From Caprella mutica (taxonomy: Eukaryota; Arthropoda; Malacostraca; Amphipoda; Caprellidae), in contig CANNZV010000877.1 in NCBI GenBank assembly GCA_947561585.1, positions 124,001-188,000 on the forward strand: a stretch of DNA of 64,000 nucleotides, written 5' to 3'. A program made the position numbers and the translations under genes. Of the stretch, positions 1-12,601 are shown in pieces. How positions within the stretch are numbered: the stretch's first letter is position 1; the number at the start of each line of letters is the position of its first letter. The notes beneath the pieces are model-generated. The model saw only the letters and a program-made list of their open reading frames with translations, searched no databases and was not told the origin of the DNA.

Positions 1-52
1 GTTTGTTACCGTTATGGGGGTGGTATGGATTGTACTCACCTTCACCATCAAG
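1..52 (+). CDS. NALCN: NALCN sodium leak channel, penultimate visible exon (partial)
   Basis: Partial exon cut by the window edge. Reading from base 2 it gives 17 hydrophobic residues (FVTVMGVVWIVLTFTIK), as expected for a membrane segment of repeat IV. It ends in phase 0 at AAG, followed by a donor GTAAAG at 53, and joins in frame to the exon at 400. The assignment rests mainly on that junction and on the unmistakable next exon, because the piece itself is too short to identify alone. Confidence 0.7.
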
Positions 53-399
53 GTAAAGAAATACTAAATTAGATCTATTTCGCTAAATTAGTGATGTCAA
101 TTATTTTAACTTGCTAAAAGTTTAGATGTATTTCCAGTGTTAATTGACTCATTATTGTCTTACTGCTTGACACACAATGAAGTATCATTTTATTTTCATA
201 TTCAGACAAATATCACATTATGGGTTACCACTCAAATACCGGACACTCACAGTAGTCTGAAAGTTAGCCTTTTCATAGCTTTATTATGAACCAATATGAC
301 TTAGAAATTTCTGTTTGCTTTATCATGAGCTGTTTTAACAAATTCAGATTACCGCAAAACCATCACTTGATTCAATCCCATTTGTCGTATTTTCTTTAG
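53..399 (+). other. NALCN intron
   Basis: 347-bp intron with donor GTAAAG and acceptor TTTTCTTTAG. It is AT-rich and I see nothing else in it. Both flanking exons are in phase 0 at the junction. Confidence 0.75.
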
Positions 400-1923
<1,524 letters not shown>

Positions 1924-2545
1924 TGAGGTGGAGTATGAGTGTGAATGATGAGGAGGAGAATGAAATGAGTAATTTGGTGTATATGGTATTCTTTTTCACT
2001 CTATAGAAAATAGATTATCAATAAGTTTCTTTTTTTTTTTTTTAATTATTTTAATCATTATAGCTACTTTCCAAATATTTCCAACCCGAGTACAAAATTT
2101 AAATCATTCAATATTAAAGTAGCTACCTAGCTGGCTACATTAAAATATGTTACATCATTAACTTTCTATCAAATAGCTATTTCTATTTGAAATCTACTGT
2201 TAAATTTTTTTTCCATAGATTATTAAAAAGTTTCGTCGTTAAACTGTAGCTATATTATTTTTTATTTATTGTTGTTGTTTTGTGCTGCTCTCTGTTGAAT
2301 GGTTTACATTTAAATTTAGTCCTTTAATCTTTGTCGCTTGTTCTTAATTGTGCCAAGCTTTGCTTCTTTAGTTAATGTTTCTATTACGTCTATGATGTGA
2401 AAAAAGTAGCTATTTCTCTTACAAATTGACTTTTTTCTCTAACTGAAATTTAGCTATGTGTGAATTTTAAAAATTTGGTAGCTGGTAATTTTTAGTTTTT
2501 TGAAAGTAAAATTTTTATTTTTAATAGTTTTATTTTTTGCATATT
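1924..2545. other. NALCN 3' flank / probable 3' UTR
   Basis: Begins with short degenerate GATGAG/GAATGA repeats just after the stop, then AT-rich sequence. Several weak poly(A)-like hexamers are present (ATTAAA near 2113 and 2221) but none is decisive, so the transcript end cannot be placed. Confidence 0.4.
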
Positions 2546-2715
2546 GGGTAAGTTTTTAATTATCGGTCAGTTACACATTTTCGGTCATATAAGAAAAAAC
2601 AACATAATAATAATTATTATTTCATTAGGATTGGTTGAGTAAAATAATAATTATTATATAGTTTTTTCTTATATGACCGAAGATGTGGAACTGACCGATA
2701 ATTAAGAACTCACCC
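2546..2715. mobile_element. MITE family A, copy 1 (TA-flanked foldback)
   Basis: About 55-bp inverted ends (starting GGGTAAGTTTTTAATTATCG, with CGGTCAGT and CGGTCATATAAGAAAAAAC motifs) surround an AT-rich centre. The same ends recur at 8832-8998 and 34331-34582, where they are bounded by TA on both sides. The TA target and lack of coding fit a Tc1/mariner-type nonautonomous element. Here the left TA is mutated. Confidence 0.75.
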
Positions 2716-2877
2716 TAGTGTAAGTTTGTACTACTGTACACTGGTGAATTCGCATATGAAGCTGATTCTTCAATAATATAAATGTTAAAATGATTAAAGT
2801 AAACACTCACTGTGACACGTTCTACCAAACTGTCAGTATATTTATATCATAAGTAACTAATGTACGAAATTGCGTAA

Positions 2878-3140
2878 CGGGCCGTACACACGTAGGGTTT
2901 ATTAACTCTTTCCACCAGAGTTTTAGCTAAGCTCCTCCTACTTTTTTCATGAGAATATAAAAAAATGATATAATAATTATTTATTTTAGTTGGTATCCAT
3001 GATACCTGCAGGTATCTTGGATACCAACTCAAATAAATAATAATTGTATCATTTTTCTTATATTCTCATGAAAAAAGTAGGAGGAGCTTAGCTAAAAGTC
3101 TGGTGGAAAGAGTTAATAAACCCTACGTGTGTACGGCCCT
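2878..3140. mobile_element. MITE family B, copy 1 (long foldback)
   Basis: 263-bp near-perfect foldback. Ends read GGGCCGTACACACGTAGGG inward, then TCTTTCCACCAGA and GCTAAGCTCCTCCTACTTTT. The centre holds the GGTATCCATGATACC palindrome also found in family A. Related copies lie at 12401-12598 and 34941-35217. The 3-bp flanks of those copies (TTA, TGA) suggest 3-bp target duplications; here they are TAA/TTA. Confidence 0.85.
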
Positions 3141-3622
3141 TTACGGTCAGAATTACGTAACTTACCCACAACTTTTTTAAACTTAATTTTTGTGATGATC
3201 TCATCTTGCCAAAAATCTTTGCTGTTAAATAAATAATTTATGAAAACTTATTATACAAAATCATTATTTATTAGTAAGAATTATATGTTTGCTGTTATAA
3301 AAGAAAACTTTGAATAAATCAAATTGTTGTATGTATGTTTTTTATTATTCCTGAAATTTCTTTCTATGTCGGCGATCTATTAGTGTAATAATATTAAATT
3401 TTATGGAAACTTAAGATTAGTAAAACAAATTTTAGTAAAAAAGTAACAAATGCTATTAAATCGAATATATAAAATATTCAGTTAAATTTTTTTGTCTCTA
3501 ATTGAAAATGAGTTTTTTAAACTGAATGTTTTTTTATCAGTGATAAAATAAATCAGAATTTTTCCATAAACGTAATTTCCAACTGATGGGAATGTTCCTC
3601 ATTTTGGGTTATATTAAAGAAA
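3141..3622. other. AT-rich spacer
   Basis: No gene or repeat seen. AATAAA hexamers occur near 3230 and 3313 but cannot be tied to a transcript. Confidence 0.5.
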
Positions 3623-6600
3623 ATTCTTCACACGTGGCGATCATTATTCTCCACACGTGGCGATCATTATTTTCCACACGTGGCGATCATTATTCTCCAC
3701 TCGTGGTGATCATTATTCTCCACACGTGGTGATCATTGTTCTCCACACGTGGTGATCATTGTTCTCCACACGTGGTGATCATTATTCTTCACACGCGGCG
3801 ATCATTATTCTCCACACGTGGCGATCATTATTCTCCACACGTGGCGATCATTATTTTCCACACGTGGCGATCATTATTCTCCACTCGTGGTGATCATTAT
3901 TCTCCACACGTGGTGATCATTGTTCTCCACACGCGGCGATCATTATTCTCCACACGTGGCGATCATTATTCTCCACACGTGGCGATCATTATTTGCCACA
4001 CGTGGCGATCATTATTTTCCACTCGTGGTGATCATTATTCTCCACACGTGGTGATCATTATTCTCCACACGTGGCGATCATTATTCTCCACATGTGGCGA
4101 TCATTATTCTCCACACGTGGTGATCATTATTCTCCACACGTGGTGATCATTATTCTCCACACGTGGTGATCATTATTCTCCACACGTGGCGATCATTATT
4201 CTCCACACGTGGCGATCATTATTCTCCACACGTGGCGATCATTATTCTCCACACGTGGCGATCATTATTCTCCACACGTGGTGATCATTATTCTCCACAC
4301 GTGGCGATCATTATTCTCCACATGTGGCGATCATTATTCTCCACACGTGGTGATCATTATTCTCCACACGTGGTGATCATTGTTCTCCACACGTGGTGAT
4401 CATTATTCTCCACACGTGGCGATCATTATTCTCCACACGTGGCGATCATTATTCTCCACACGTGGCGATCATTATTCTCCACACGTGGCGATCATTATTT
4501 TCCACACGTGGCGATCATTATTCTCCACTCGTGGTGATCATTATTCTCCACACGTGGTGATCATTGTTCTCCACACGCGGCGATCATTATTCTCCACACG
4601 TGGCGATCATTATTCTCCACACGTGGTGATCATTGTTCTCCACACGCGGCGATCATTATTCTCCACACATGGCGATCATTATTCTCCACACGTGGCGATC
4701 ACTATTTGCCACACGTGGCGATCATTATTTTCCACTCGTGGTGATCATTATTCTCCACACGTGGTGATCATTATTCTCCACACGTGGCGATCATTATTCT
4801 CCACATGTGGCGATCATTATTCTCCACACGTGGTGATCATTATTCTCCACACGTGGTGATCATTATTCTCCACACGTGGTGATCATTATTCTCCACACGT
4901 GGCGATCATTATTCTCCACACGTGGCGATCATTATTCTCCACACGTGGCGATCATTATTCTCCACACGTGGCGATCATTATTCTCCACACGTGGCGATCA
5001 TTATTCTCCACACGTGGCGATCATTATTCTCCACACGTGGTGATCATTATTCTCCACACGTGGCGATCATTATTCTCCACACGTGGTGATCATTATTCTC
5101 CACACGTGGTGATCATTATTATCCACACGTGGTGATCATTATTCTCCACACGTGGTGATCATTATTCTCCACACGTGGTGATCATTATTCTCCACACGTG
5201 TCGATCATTATTCTCCACACGTGGCGATCATTATTCTCCACACGTGGCGATCATTATTCTCCGCACGCGGCGATCATTGTTCTCCACACGTGGCGATCAT
5301 TATTCTCCACACGTGGCGATCATTATTCTTCACACGTGGCGATCATTATTCCCCACACGTGGTGATCATTATTCTCCTCACTTGGCAATCGTTATTCTCC
5401 TCACGTGGCGATCATTATTTTCCATACGTGGTGATCATTATTCTCCACTCGTGGTGATCATTATTCTTCACACGTGGCGATCATTATTCTCCTCACGTGG
5501 CGATCATTATTTTCCACACGTGGCGATCATTATTCTCCACTCGTGGTGATCATTATTCTCCACACGTGGTGATCATTGTTCTCCACACGTGGTGATCATT
5601 ATTCTCCACACGCGGCGATCATTATTCTCCACACGTGGCGATCATTATTCTCCACACGTGGCGATCATTATTCTCCACACGTGGCGATCATTATTCTCCA
5701 CTCGTGGTGATCATTATTCTCCACACGTGGTGATCATTGTTCTCCACACGTGGTGATCATTATTCTCCACACGTGGTGATCATTATTTTCCACACGTGGC
5801 GATCATTATTCTCCACACGTGGTGATCATTATTCTCCACACGTGGTGATCATTGTTCTCCACACGTGGTGATCATTATTCTTCACATGTGGTGATCATTA
5901 TTCTCCACACGTGGCGATCATTATTCTCCACACGTGGCGATCATTATTCTCCACACGTGGTGATCATTATTCTCCACACGTGGCGATCATTATTCTCCAC
6001 ACGTGGTGATCATTATTCTCCACACGCAGCGATCATTATTCTCCACACGTGGCGATCATTATTCTCCACACGTGGCGATCATTATTCCCCACTCGTGGTG
6101 ATCATTATTCTCCACACGTGGTGATCATTGTTCTCCACACGTGGTGATCATTATTCTCCACACGTGGCGATCATTATTCTCCACACGTGGCAATCATTAT
6201 TCTCCACACGTGGCGATCATTATTCTCCACACGTGGTGATCATTATTCTCCACACGTGGCAATCATTATTCTCCACACGTGGTGATCATTATTCTCCACA
6301 CGTGGTGATCATTATTCTCCACACGTGGTGATCATTATTCTCCACACGTGGTGATCATTATTCTCCACACGTGGCGATCATTATTCTCCACACGTGGTGA
6401 TCATTATTCTCCACACGTGGCGATCATTATTCTCCACACGTGGCGATCATTATTCTCCACACGTGGTGATCATTATTCTCCACATGTGGCGATCATTATT
6501 CTCCACACGTGGCGATCATTATTCTCCACTCGTGGTGATCATTATTCTCCACACGTGGTGATCATTGTTCTCCACTCGTGGTGATCATTATTCTCCACAC

Positions 6601-7808
6601 GTGGTGATCATTGTTCTCCACACGTGGTGATCATTATTCTCCACACGTGGCGATCATTATTCTCCACACGTGGCAATCATTATTCTCCACACGTGGCGAT
6701 CATTATTCTCCACACGTGGTGATCATTATTCTTCACATGTGGTGATCATTATTCTCCACACGTGGCGATCATTATTCTCCACACGTGGCGATCATTATTC
6801 TCCACACGTGGTGATCATTATTCTCCACACGTGGCGATCATTATTCTCCACACGTGGTGATCATTATTCTCCACACGCAGCGATCATTATTCTCCACACG
6901 TGGCGATCATTATTCTCCACACGTGGCGATCATTATTCTCCACTCGTGGTGATCATTATTCTCCACACGTGGTGATCATTGTTCTCCACACGTGGTGATC
7001 ATTATTCTCCACACGTGGCGATCATTATTCTCCACACGTGGCAATCATTATTCTCCACACGTGGCGATCATTATTCTCCACACGTGGTGATCATTATTCT
7101 CCACACGTGGCAATCATTATTCTCCACACGTGGTGATCATTATTCTCCACACGTGGTGATCATTATTCTCCACACGTGGTGATCATTATTCTCCACACGT
7201 GGTGATCATTATTCTCCACACGTGGCGATCATTATTCTCCACACGTGGTGATCATTATTCTCCACACGTGGCGATCATTATTCTCCACACGTGGCGATCA
7301 TTATTCTCCACACGTGGTGATCATTATTCTCCACACGTGGCGATCATTATTCTCCACACGTGGCGATCATTATTCTCCACTCGTGGTGATCATTATTCTC
7401 CACACGTGGTGATCATTGTTCTCCACACGTGGTGATCATTATTCTTCACATGTGGTGATCATTATTCTCCACACGTGGCGATCATTATTCTCAACACGTG
7501 GCGATCATTATTCTCCACTCGTGGTGATCATTATTCTCCACACGTGGTGATCATTGTTCTCCACACGTGGTGATCATTATTCTTCACATGTGGTGATCAT
7601 TATTCTCCACACGTGGCGATCATTATTCTCCACACGTGGTGATCATTATTCTCCACACGTGGTGATCATTATTCTCCACACGTGGCGATCATTATTCTCC
7701 ACACGTGGCGATCATTATTCTCCACACGTGGCGATCATTATTCTCCACACGTGGTGATCATTATTCTCCACACGTGGTGATCATTATTCTCCACACGTGG
7801 TGATCATT
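3623..7808. repeat. 4.2-kb minisatellite, 23-bp unit with CACGTG E-box (182 units)
   Basis: The span is 182 x 23 bp. The unit is CCACACGTGG followed by (C/T)GATCATTATTCT. Nearly every unit holds the palindrome CACGTG, and the T variant adds the palindrome TGATCA. Some units are mutated to CACTCGTGG, CACATGTGG or CACACGCGG. Higher-order structure is visible: a 37-unit block (851 bp) is repeated (about 5852-6584 and 6703-7435), and a 31-unit block (713 bp) earlier in the array is repeated (about 3880-4150 and 4593-4860). The open frames across it follow from the unit lacking stops and are not genes. Confidence 0.97.
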
Positions 7809-8300
7809 TTTTTCTACATCTCATGCAAATATTTTTTTAATACTCTATGTGCAACGATCGTACAAATCACTAATCTGACTCTGAAGAAAAACATTGTACA
7901 CTCTTTGTTTTGATTACATATTTGAATTTATAAACAAACGATGCAATTTTATACTTCGTTTAAGATATCAATTATTTCCTGAAGAATATGAACGTACTTC
8001 AGTTTTATACCTCTACAAGTTTACATAATTAATAAATAATGGATTAATTATACCTACCTATTTGACATTCACATCAAATGGAGTACATTCTTTTTCTTCG
8101 AACTGGAAGTTGGTAAGTCGGAAGTAAAATGCCTATTGTTTAGATTATAAAAATCTTAGAAAACATATAAAATTAATTATATGCTATCAAATTTCATGGA
8201 GTTTACAGCAAAATGATAGAAACATTAGCCTCATTGATTAAAGCAATAAAAAATGAATGCTTGGAGTGGACCTTCAGAACGGCTAAGAATATAATTTATA
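7809..8300. other. Unique AT-rich spacer
   Basis: No gene, RNA or repeat recognised. Confidence 0.5.
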
Positions 8301-8831
8301 CAGGGTGGCACAAAACAAGGAAAACCATTTCCAAATTAATTTATTTTGGAAACTATAAAAGCTAGAAGTTTTCAAAAAAGAAACAGTTTTATTGGTAGTC
8401 TTTCTGGATCGATGCTGAAAATCTGTTTAACCCTAATTGAACTGACAAAATTTGAGAGGATTCTTTACACAATGATATTTAGGAAACCAGCTGCTCGAAT
8501 TATACGATTTTTTGTCAGTTAATAGCTTTTATGATATTAATTTACTGGGCAAAATTTAATTACCCAAGATTGATGGGAATAGCGTTATTGAATGAATTCG
8601 GTTTGTCGAGCTTGAACTCCTCGGTCTGTCTTTTAAGGGTGACGTGACGACTAAAATTGAACATCCTGCAGCGAATGAAAAGGGCTTCCGTGAGTACTAA
8701 AACACGGAAGGAAATTTCACAATTAATATAGTTCCCCTTTCCTATGGATGTTGAGAAATTAATTGTAACAAAAAAGAGATAATTAAAAAAAATTATTGAA
8801 GGTAATTGATATTAGAGATAAAATTGATGTA

Positions 8832-8998
8832 GGGTAAACTAAAAGACGATATTATAATTGTTATTCTACTTTTATTTTAATGGTATCCATGATACCTCCA
8901 GGTATCATGGATACCAATAAAAAAATAACAATTATAATATCGTTTTTTCTTATATGACCGAATATATTTGAAACTGACCGTTAATTCGTAATTTACCC
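8832..8998. mobile_element. MITE family A, copy 2
   Basis: 167-bp foldback bounded by TA (8830-8831 and 8999-9000). Ends are GGGTAAACT and AATTTACCC. The inner arms hold ATATTATAATTGTTATT and its complement around the nested core GGTATCCATGATACC / GGTATCATGGATACC. It lies inside an older transposon relic, so it is the younger insertion. Confidence 0.85.
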
Positions 8999-9054
8999 TA
9001 CTTATTAAAATCAGTTCACCGTTCATTTTTTCCTCCTATTCGAAAAAACTCAAA

Positions 9055-9174
9055 ATGCAGCTTTCAAAAGAACAAAGAGCTTTTGTTGTGACAAGTTATT
9101 TTAACACTGGAAGCTCTAAGCAGGTTCAACCTCCTTTCGAACAACGCTTTCCAGAAGATGTTCACAAACTATAA
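9055..9174 (+). pseudogene. Transposase N-terminal fragment (HTH-like), truncated
   Basis: A 39-codon frame starts MQLSKEQRAFVVTSYF and continues to EQRFPEDVHKL before TAA at 9172. The pattern (hydrophobic start, KEQRxFxVxxYF, then QxxFxxRFP) resembles the N-terminal helix-turn-helix of transposase-derived proteins common in insects. A related reading continues in another frame after a probable frameshift near 9160. The catalytic part is absent, so this is an inactive relic. Confidence 0.55.
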
Positions 9175-9361
9175 AGATCACGTGAACAATTGTTAGTAAA
9201 TTCAAAACTGAAGAAACAACTTTAAAGGGGCAGTAAACCTTTGCTCAACCTTTTTATCTAATATTGGTACCTAAATCGATAAATATATTTATTTTGTACT
9301 GAAAATTAATACCCACGTATATAATGAAACATAAAATAGTTAAAATTAACCAATTCAAGAT

Positions 9362-9714
9362 TAAAGGTTCGCTTTGCATGCAGCGATTAATGCGATCATC
9401 GCTCAGCAATTATAGTTGAACTTTAGTTTAATGAAATTCCTATGGAGCTGTTTTGCAACGAGCGATTACCGCTGAGCACTAGTTCAATGTATTTCTATTG
9501 CTGAGCGATGATCGCAACAATCGCTGCATGCAAAACGAACCTTAAGCAATCATCGCCCAGCGGCTATTGGTGAGCACTAGTTCAATGCTATTCCATTGGA
9601 GCCGTTTTGCAACGAGCGATTACCGCTGAGCTCTAATTCAATGTATTCCTGTTTCCAGGCGTCCAATACTGAGCGATGATCGCAGCAATCGCTGCATGCA
9701 AATCGTACCTTTAA
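9362..9714. mobile_element. Foldback element with GCATGCAGCGATT arms
   Basis: Ends TTAAAGGTTCG and its complement flank inverted GCATGCAGCGATT / CGATCATCGCTCAG arms. A first foldback (9362-9545) is followed by a second partial copy that shares GCAACGAGCGATTACCGCTG and the right arm, so the element is partly duplicated. No coding potential. Confidence 0.7.
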
Positions 9715-9715
9715 G

Positions 9716-9937
9716 CCCCCTTCACACTTGCGTTTTTCAACGCCGCCTTTAAAAAAATGCTCATGGTAAAAAGTTTAGCTGCAATTTATTTTAACGGAGC
9801 CCTTCACACTTGCGTTAGAAAAAATGCTGGTAAAAAGCGCAAGTGTGAAGGGCTCCGTTAAAATCAATTGCAGCTAAACTTTTTGCCATGAGCATTATTT
9901 TTAAGATGGCGTTGAGAAACGCAAAAATAAAGGGGGT
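9716..9937. mobile_element. Nested foldback element with CTTCACACTTGCG ends
   Basis: The outer arms (CCCCTTCACACTTGCGTTTT) are inverted at the far end. Inside (about 9788-9860) is a second foldback with the same CCCTTCACACTTGCG ends. It looks like a self-insertion or an internal inverted duplication. Confidence 0.7.
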
Positions 9938-10362
9938 TAGGGGGCCTAAGTGTCGCTACTTATAGCTGGAAACTGCTTGATGACTTCTGATTTCACAGCA
10001 ATGAACGGAATCCAAAATTACCTATCAAGTAACTGATGAAGTTTATTCCATATGCGTAATTAACTTAAAAAGCATATAATGATACAATATTGAATAAATA
10101 TATGCTTGATTCCATCAATACTAATAATAATTTGGTCCAGCATATATGCCAGTGACTTTTTGCATGCTTTATGCAGCATATAAATCTCGAGAGAAGAGAG
10201 CGTCATATAATATGCTGCATATCGAGACAAAAACTATGCATATATTATGATGCATATTGTCACATCCCTAATGATATAATATTTCGATTCACATACAAAA
10301 TATCAGAGTATATTCATCCATCTTTATTCTATCTCTCACTTTATGGTACACGCATTCTATGA

Positions 10363-10531
10363 CCCGCTTCACACTTACGTTTTTTTTAACACCGCGGAAA
10401 AAACTCTTCTTAAAATGTATTCGCACTTACATTTTTTAACGCTGAAGTTGAAATTTAAAGTGATTTTTCCTTCAGCGATAAAAATAACGCTTTTTCCGCG
10501 GTGTTAAGAAAAGCGCAAGTGAGAAACGGGG
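10363..10531. mobile_element. Foldback element, relative of the 9716 element
   Basis: Ends CCCGCTTCACACTTACG and CGCAAGTGAGAAACGGGG are inverted, followed by inverted AACACCGCGGAAAAA arms and a central palindrome around AACGCTGAAG. The ends resemble those at 9716-9937, so it is a related family. Confidence 0.7.
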
Positions 10532-11041
10532 CCTACGCAGGCGTTCACATCAAACTGCCTATCAAATTACGGTTTACAATTTCCTCCCAACTCTTTATTA
10601 ACCGTCAAACAGGGCTAGGGAACTCCGTAGAGTTCCACAAATTAGAATTACGACATTCCTTATGTCGACAGTGGAAGGAATTGAACTCATAAAGCTTCTT
10701 CTAAGCTGCAAAAATGAGGCGCACAATTTCCCGTTATAAAAGTCACGGTGGATTAGGCCTTAGGTCATTAAATTCATTGCCCGCTAAGCTCTGTGAGCCG
10801 CTGAATAATCAACAGAATGGCCAAAAAACCCATCGCTACAATTTCCTCATTAATTTACATGGGAAAAAGTTACAGCTTAACAGGTACATTTTGCTATCAT
10901 TGATATGTAAATAAACAATTTCTATAATATATTTATTGAATTACATATTTAAATTTAGGATTTTAAACATAATTTTGATCAACAAATTTAATCTTTCAAC
11001 CCTAATTCTTCCAAGAGATAATATCTCTTGGTATTATAATA

Positions 11042-11496
11042 CAGGCCTCATCATCTACAGTGTCTATAGGCCTCATCATCTACAGTGTCTACAGGCCTCA
11101 TCATCTACAGTTTCTACAGGCCTCATCATCTGCAGTGTCTACAGGCCTCATCATCTACAGTGTCTACAGGCCTCACCATCTACAGTGTCTACATGCCTCA
11201 TCATTTACAGTGTCTACATGCCTCATCATTTACAGTGTCTACAGGCCTCATCATTTACAGTGTCTACAGGCCTCATCATTTACAGTGTCTACAGGCCTCA
11301 TCATTTACAGTGTCTACAGGCCTCATCATCTACAGTGTCTACATGCCTCATCATTTACAGTGTCTACAGGCCTCATCATTTACAGTGTCTACAGGCCTCA
11401 TCATTTACAGTGTCTACAGGCCTCATCATTTACAGTGTCTACAGGCCTCATCATCTACAGTGTCTACATGCCTCATCATTTACAGTGTCTACAGGC
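11042..11496. repeat. Minisatellite, 25-bp unit (about 18 copies)
   Basis: Unit is CAGGCCTCATCATCTACAG then TGTCTA, with TTT/CTC and CAG/CAT variants. Open frames across it are repeat artefacts. Confidence 0.95.
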
Positions 11497-12400
11497 ACTC
11501 TCTGTTTTGGATAATGTACTTCATCCTGTTATAGATAAATTCCACCACGGAAAGTTCCACCAGGAATATTCCACCGCTTGAGTTAAATATTATTAATAAT
11601 GTTAAGTCAAGGCCTAGGGATAGGCTTAGGCAAATGTACGAAATAAGAGACGGATCAAACGATTGCTTCTAGGGTATCTTCCACAATTTGTGAAATAAGA
11701 ACTGTGGAATAAGAACTGATTTCGATAAAGTGTAAGATACTCTTTTAAATTTGTTCAATACATAAACATGTTTTGGATCTTGTTAGAATAGGTTTCAACT
11801 TGTCAGAACAGTGTCTAATCTATTTTCTGTTAACCCAAGTAACCTAGCCGCTGGCACAGGCGAACCAGTTCTCATGAAAAAATAATTTTAATTTTAAATA
11901 GATTTGGAAGCTATTGTTTTTCATACCTGTACTTCTTCACATAATTACACACGATTAGATAAAAACGATGGTGATAAATGATAAGATATTAATGAGCATC
12001 CATTCAAAAATATAAGGGTTGCAGTAGCTCTCTCCAGTCATGAGATGCACGCACAGTACATAGAATAGGGGTGAATGTACCTATTCTATGTACTGTGGAT
12101 GCACGAGTGTGTTTGAGAACATAAGGGTGAATGTCTCACTATAATCAGTTAACTGTAACCCTTAGCGGCTTAGTGAGATGTGCGAGAATATTCGCGCGCA
12201 CCAAGCTCCATACAGAGTGACAAGTCCCGCCCATTCAATAATACCTAAGAAATATTTGTTTCATTTCTTTGCCTGTTAATTTTATTTTGAATGGAAAATT
12301 AATCTTTGGCTTTCACCAGTGGACGTTTAAGTATCAAATGAAGGTTTTTATGAAGAAAAATTATCGAAAGTAAATTGGCTAAGATGTTATTGGAGTCTTA
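11497..12400. other. Spacer with one perfect hairpin
   Basis: No gene seen. A perfect 17-bp inverted repeat (ACAGTACATAGAATAGG) lies at 12053-12069 / 12080-12096 with a 10-nt loop. Confidence 0.6.
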
Positions 12401-12598
12401 AGGGCCGTACACACGTAGGGTTTTTAAGTCTTTCCACCAGACTTTTTGCTAAGCTCCTCCTACTTTTTTCACAAGAATAAAAGAACGATGTAAATAATAA
12501 TTATATCGTTTTTTTCTTATATTCTTGTGGAAAAAGTAGGAGGAGCTTAGCAAAAAGTCTGGTGGAAAGACCTAAAAACCCTACGTGTGTACGGCCCT
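12401..12598. mobile_element. MITE family B, copy 2 (198 bp)
   Basis: Near-perfect foldback with ends AGGGCCGTACACACGTAGGG and arms as in copy 1. It is flanked by TTA on both sides (12398-12400 and 12599-12601). The GGTATCCATGATACC core is absent, so this is the short form of the family. Confidence 0.88.
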
Positions 12599-12601
12599 TT
12601 A

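Larger units (their letters stand above)
8301..9240 (+). mobile_element. Decayed DNA transposon (interrupted by a MITE)
   Basis: Starts with CAGGGTGGCACAAAACAAGG after TA, a typical end of insect Tc1/mariner-like elements. It includes the transposase N-terminal remnant at 9055-9174. A family A MITE (8832-8998) sits between the end and the remnant. No DDE catalytic region remains, and the 3' end cannot be placed. Confidence 0.5.
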
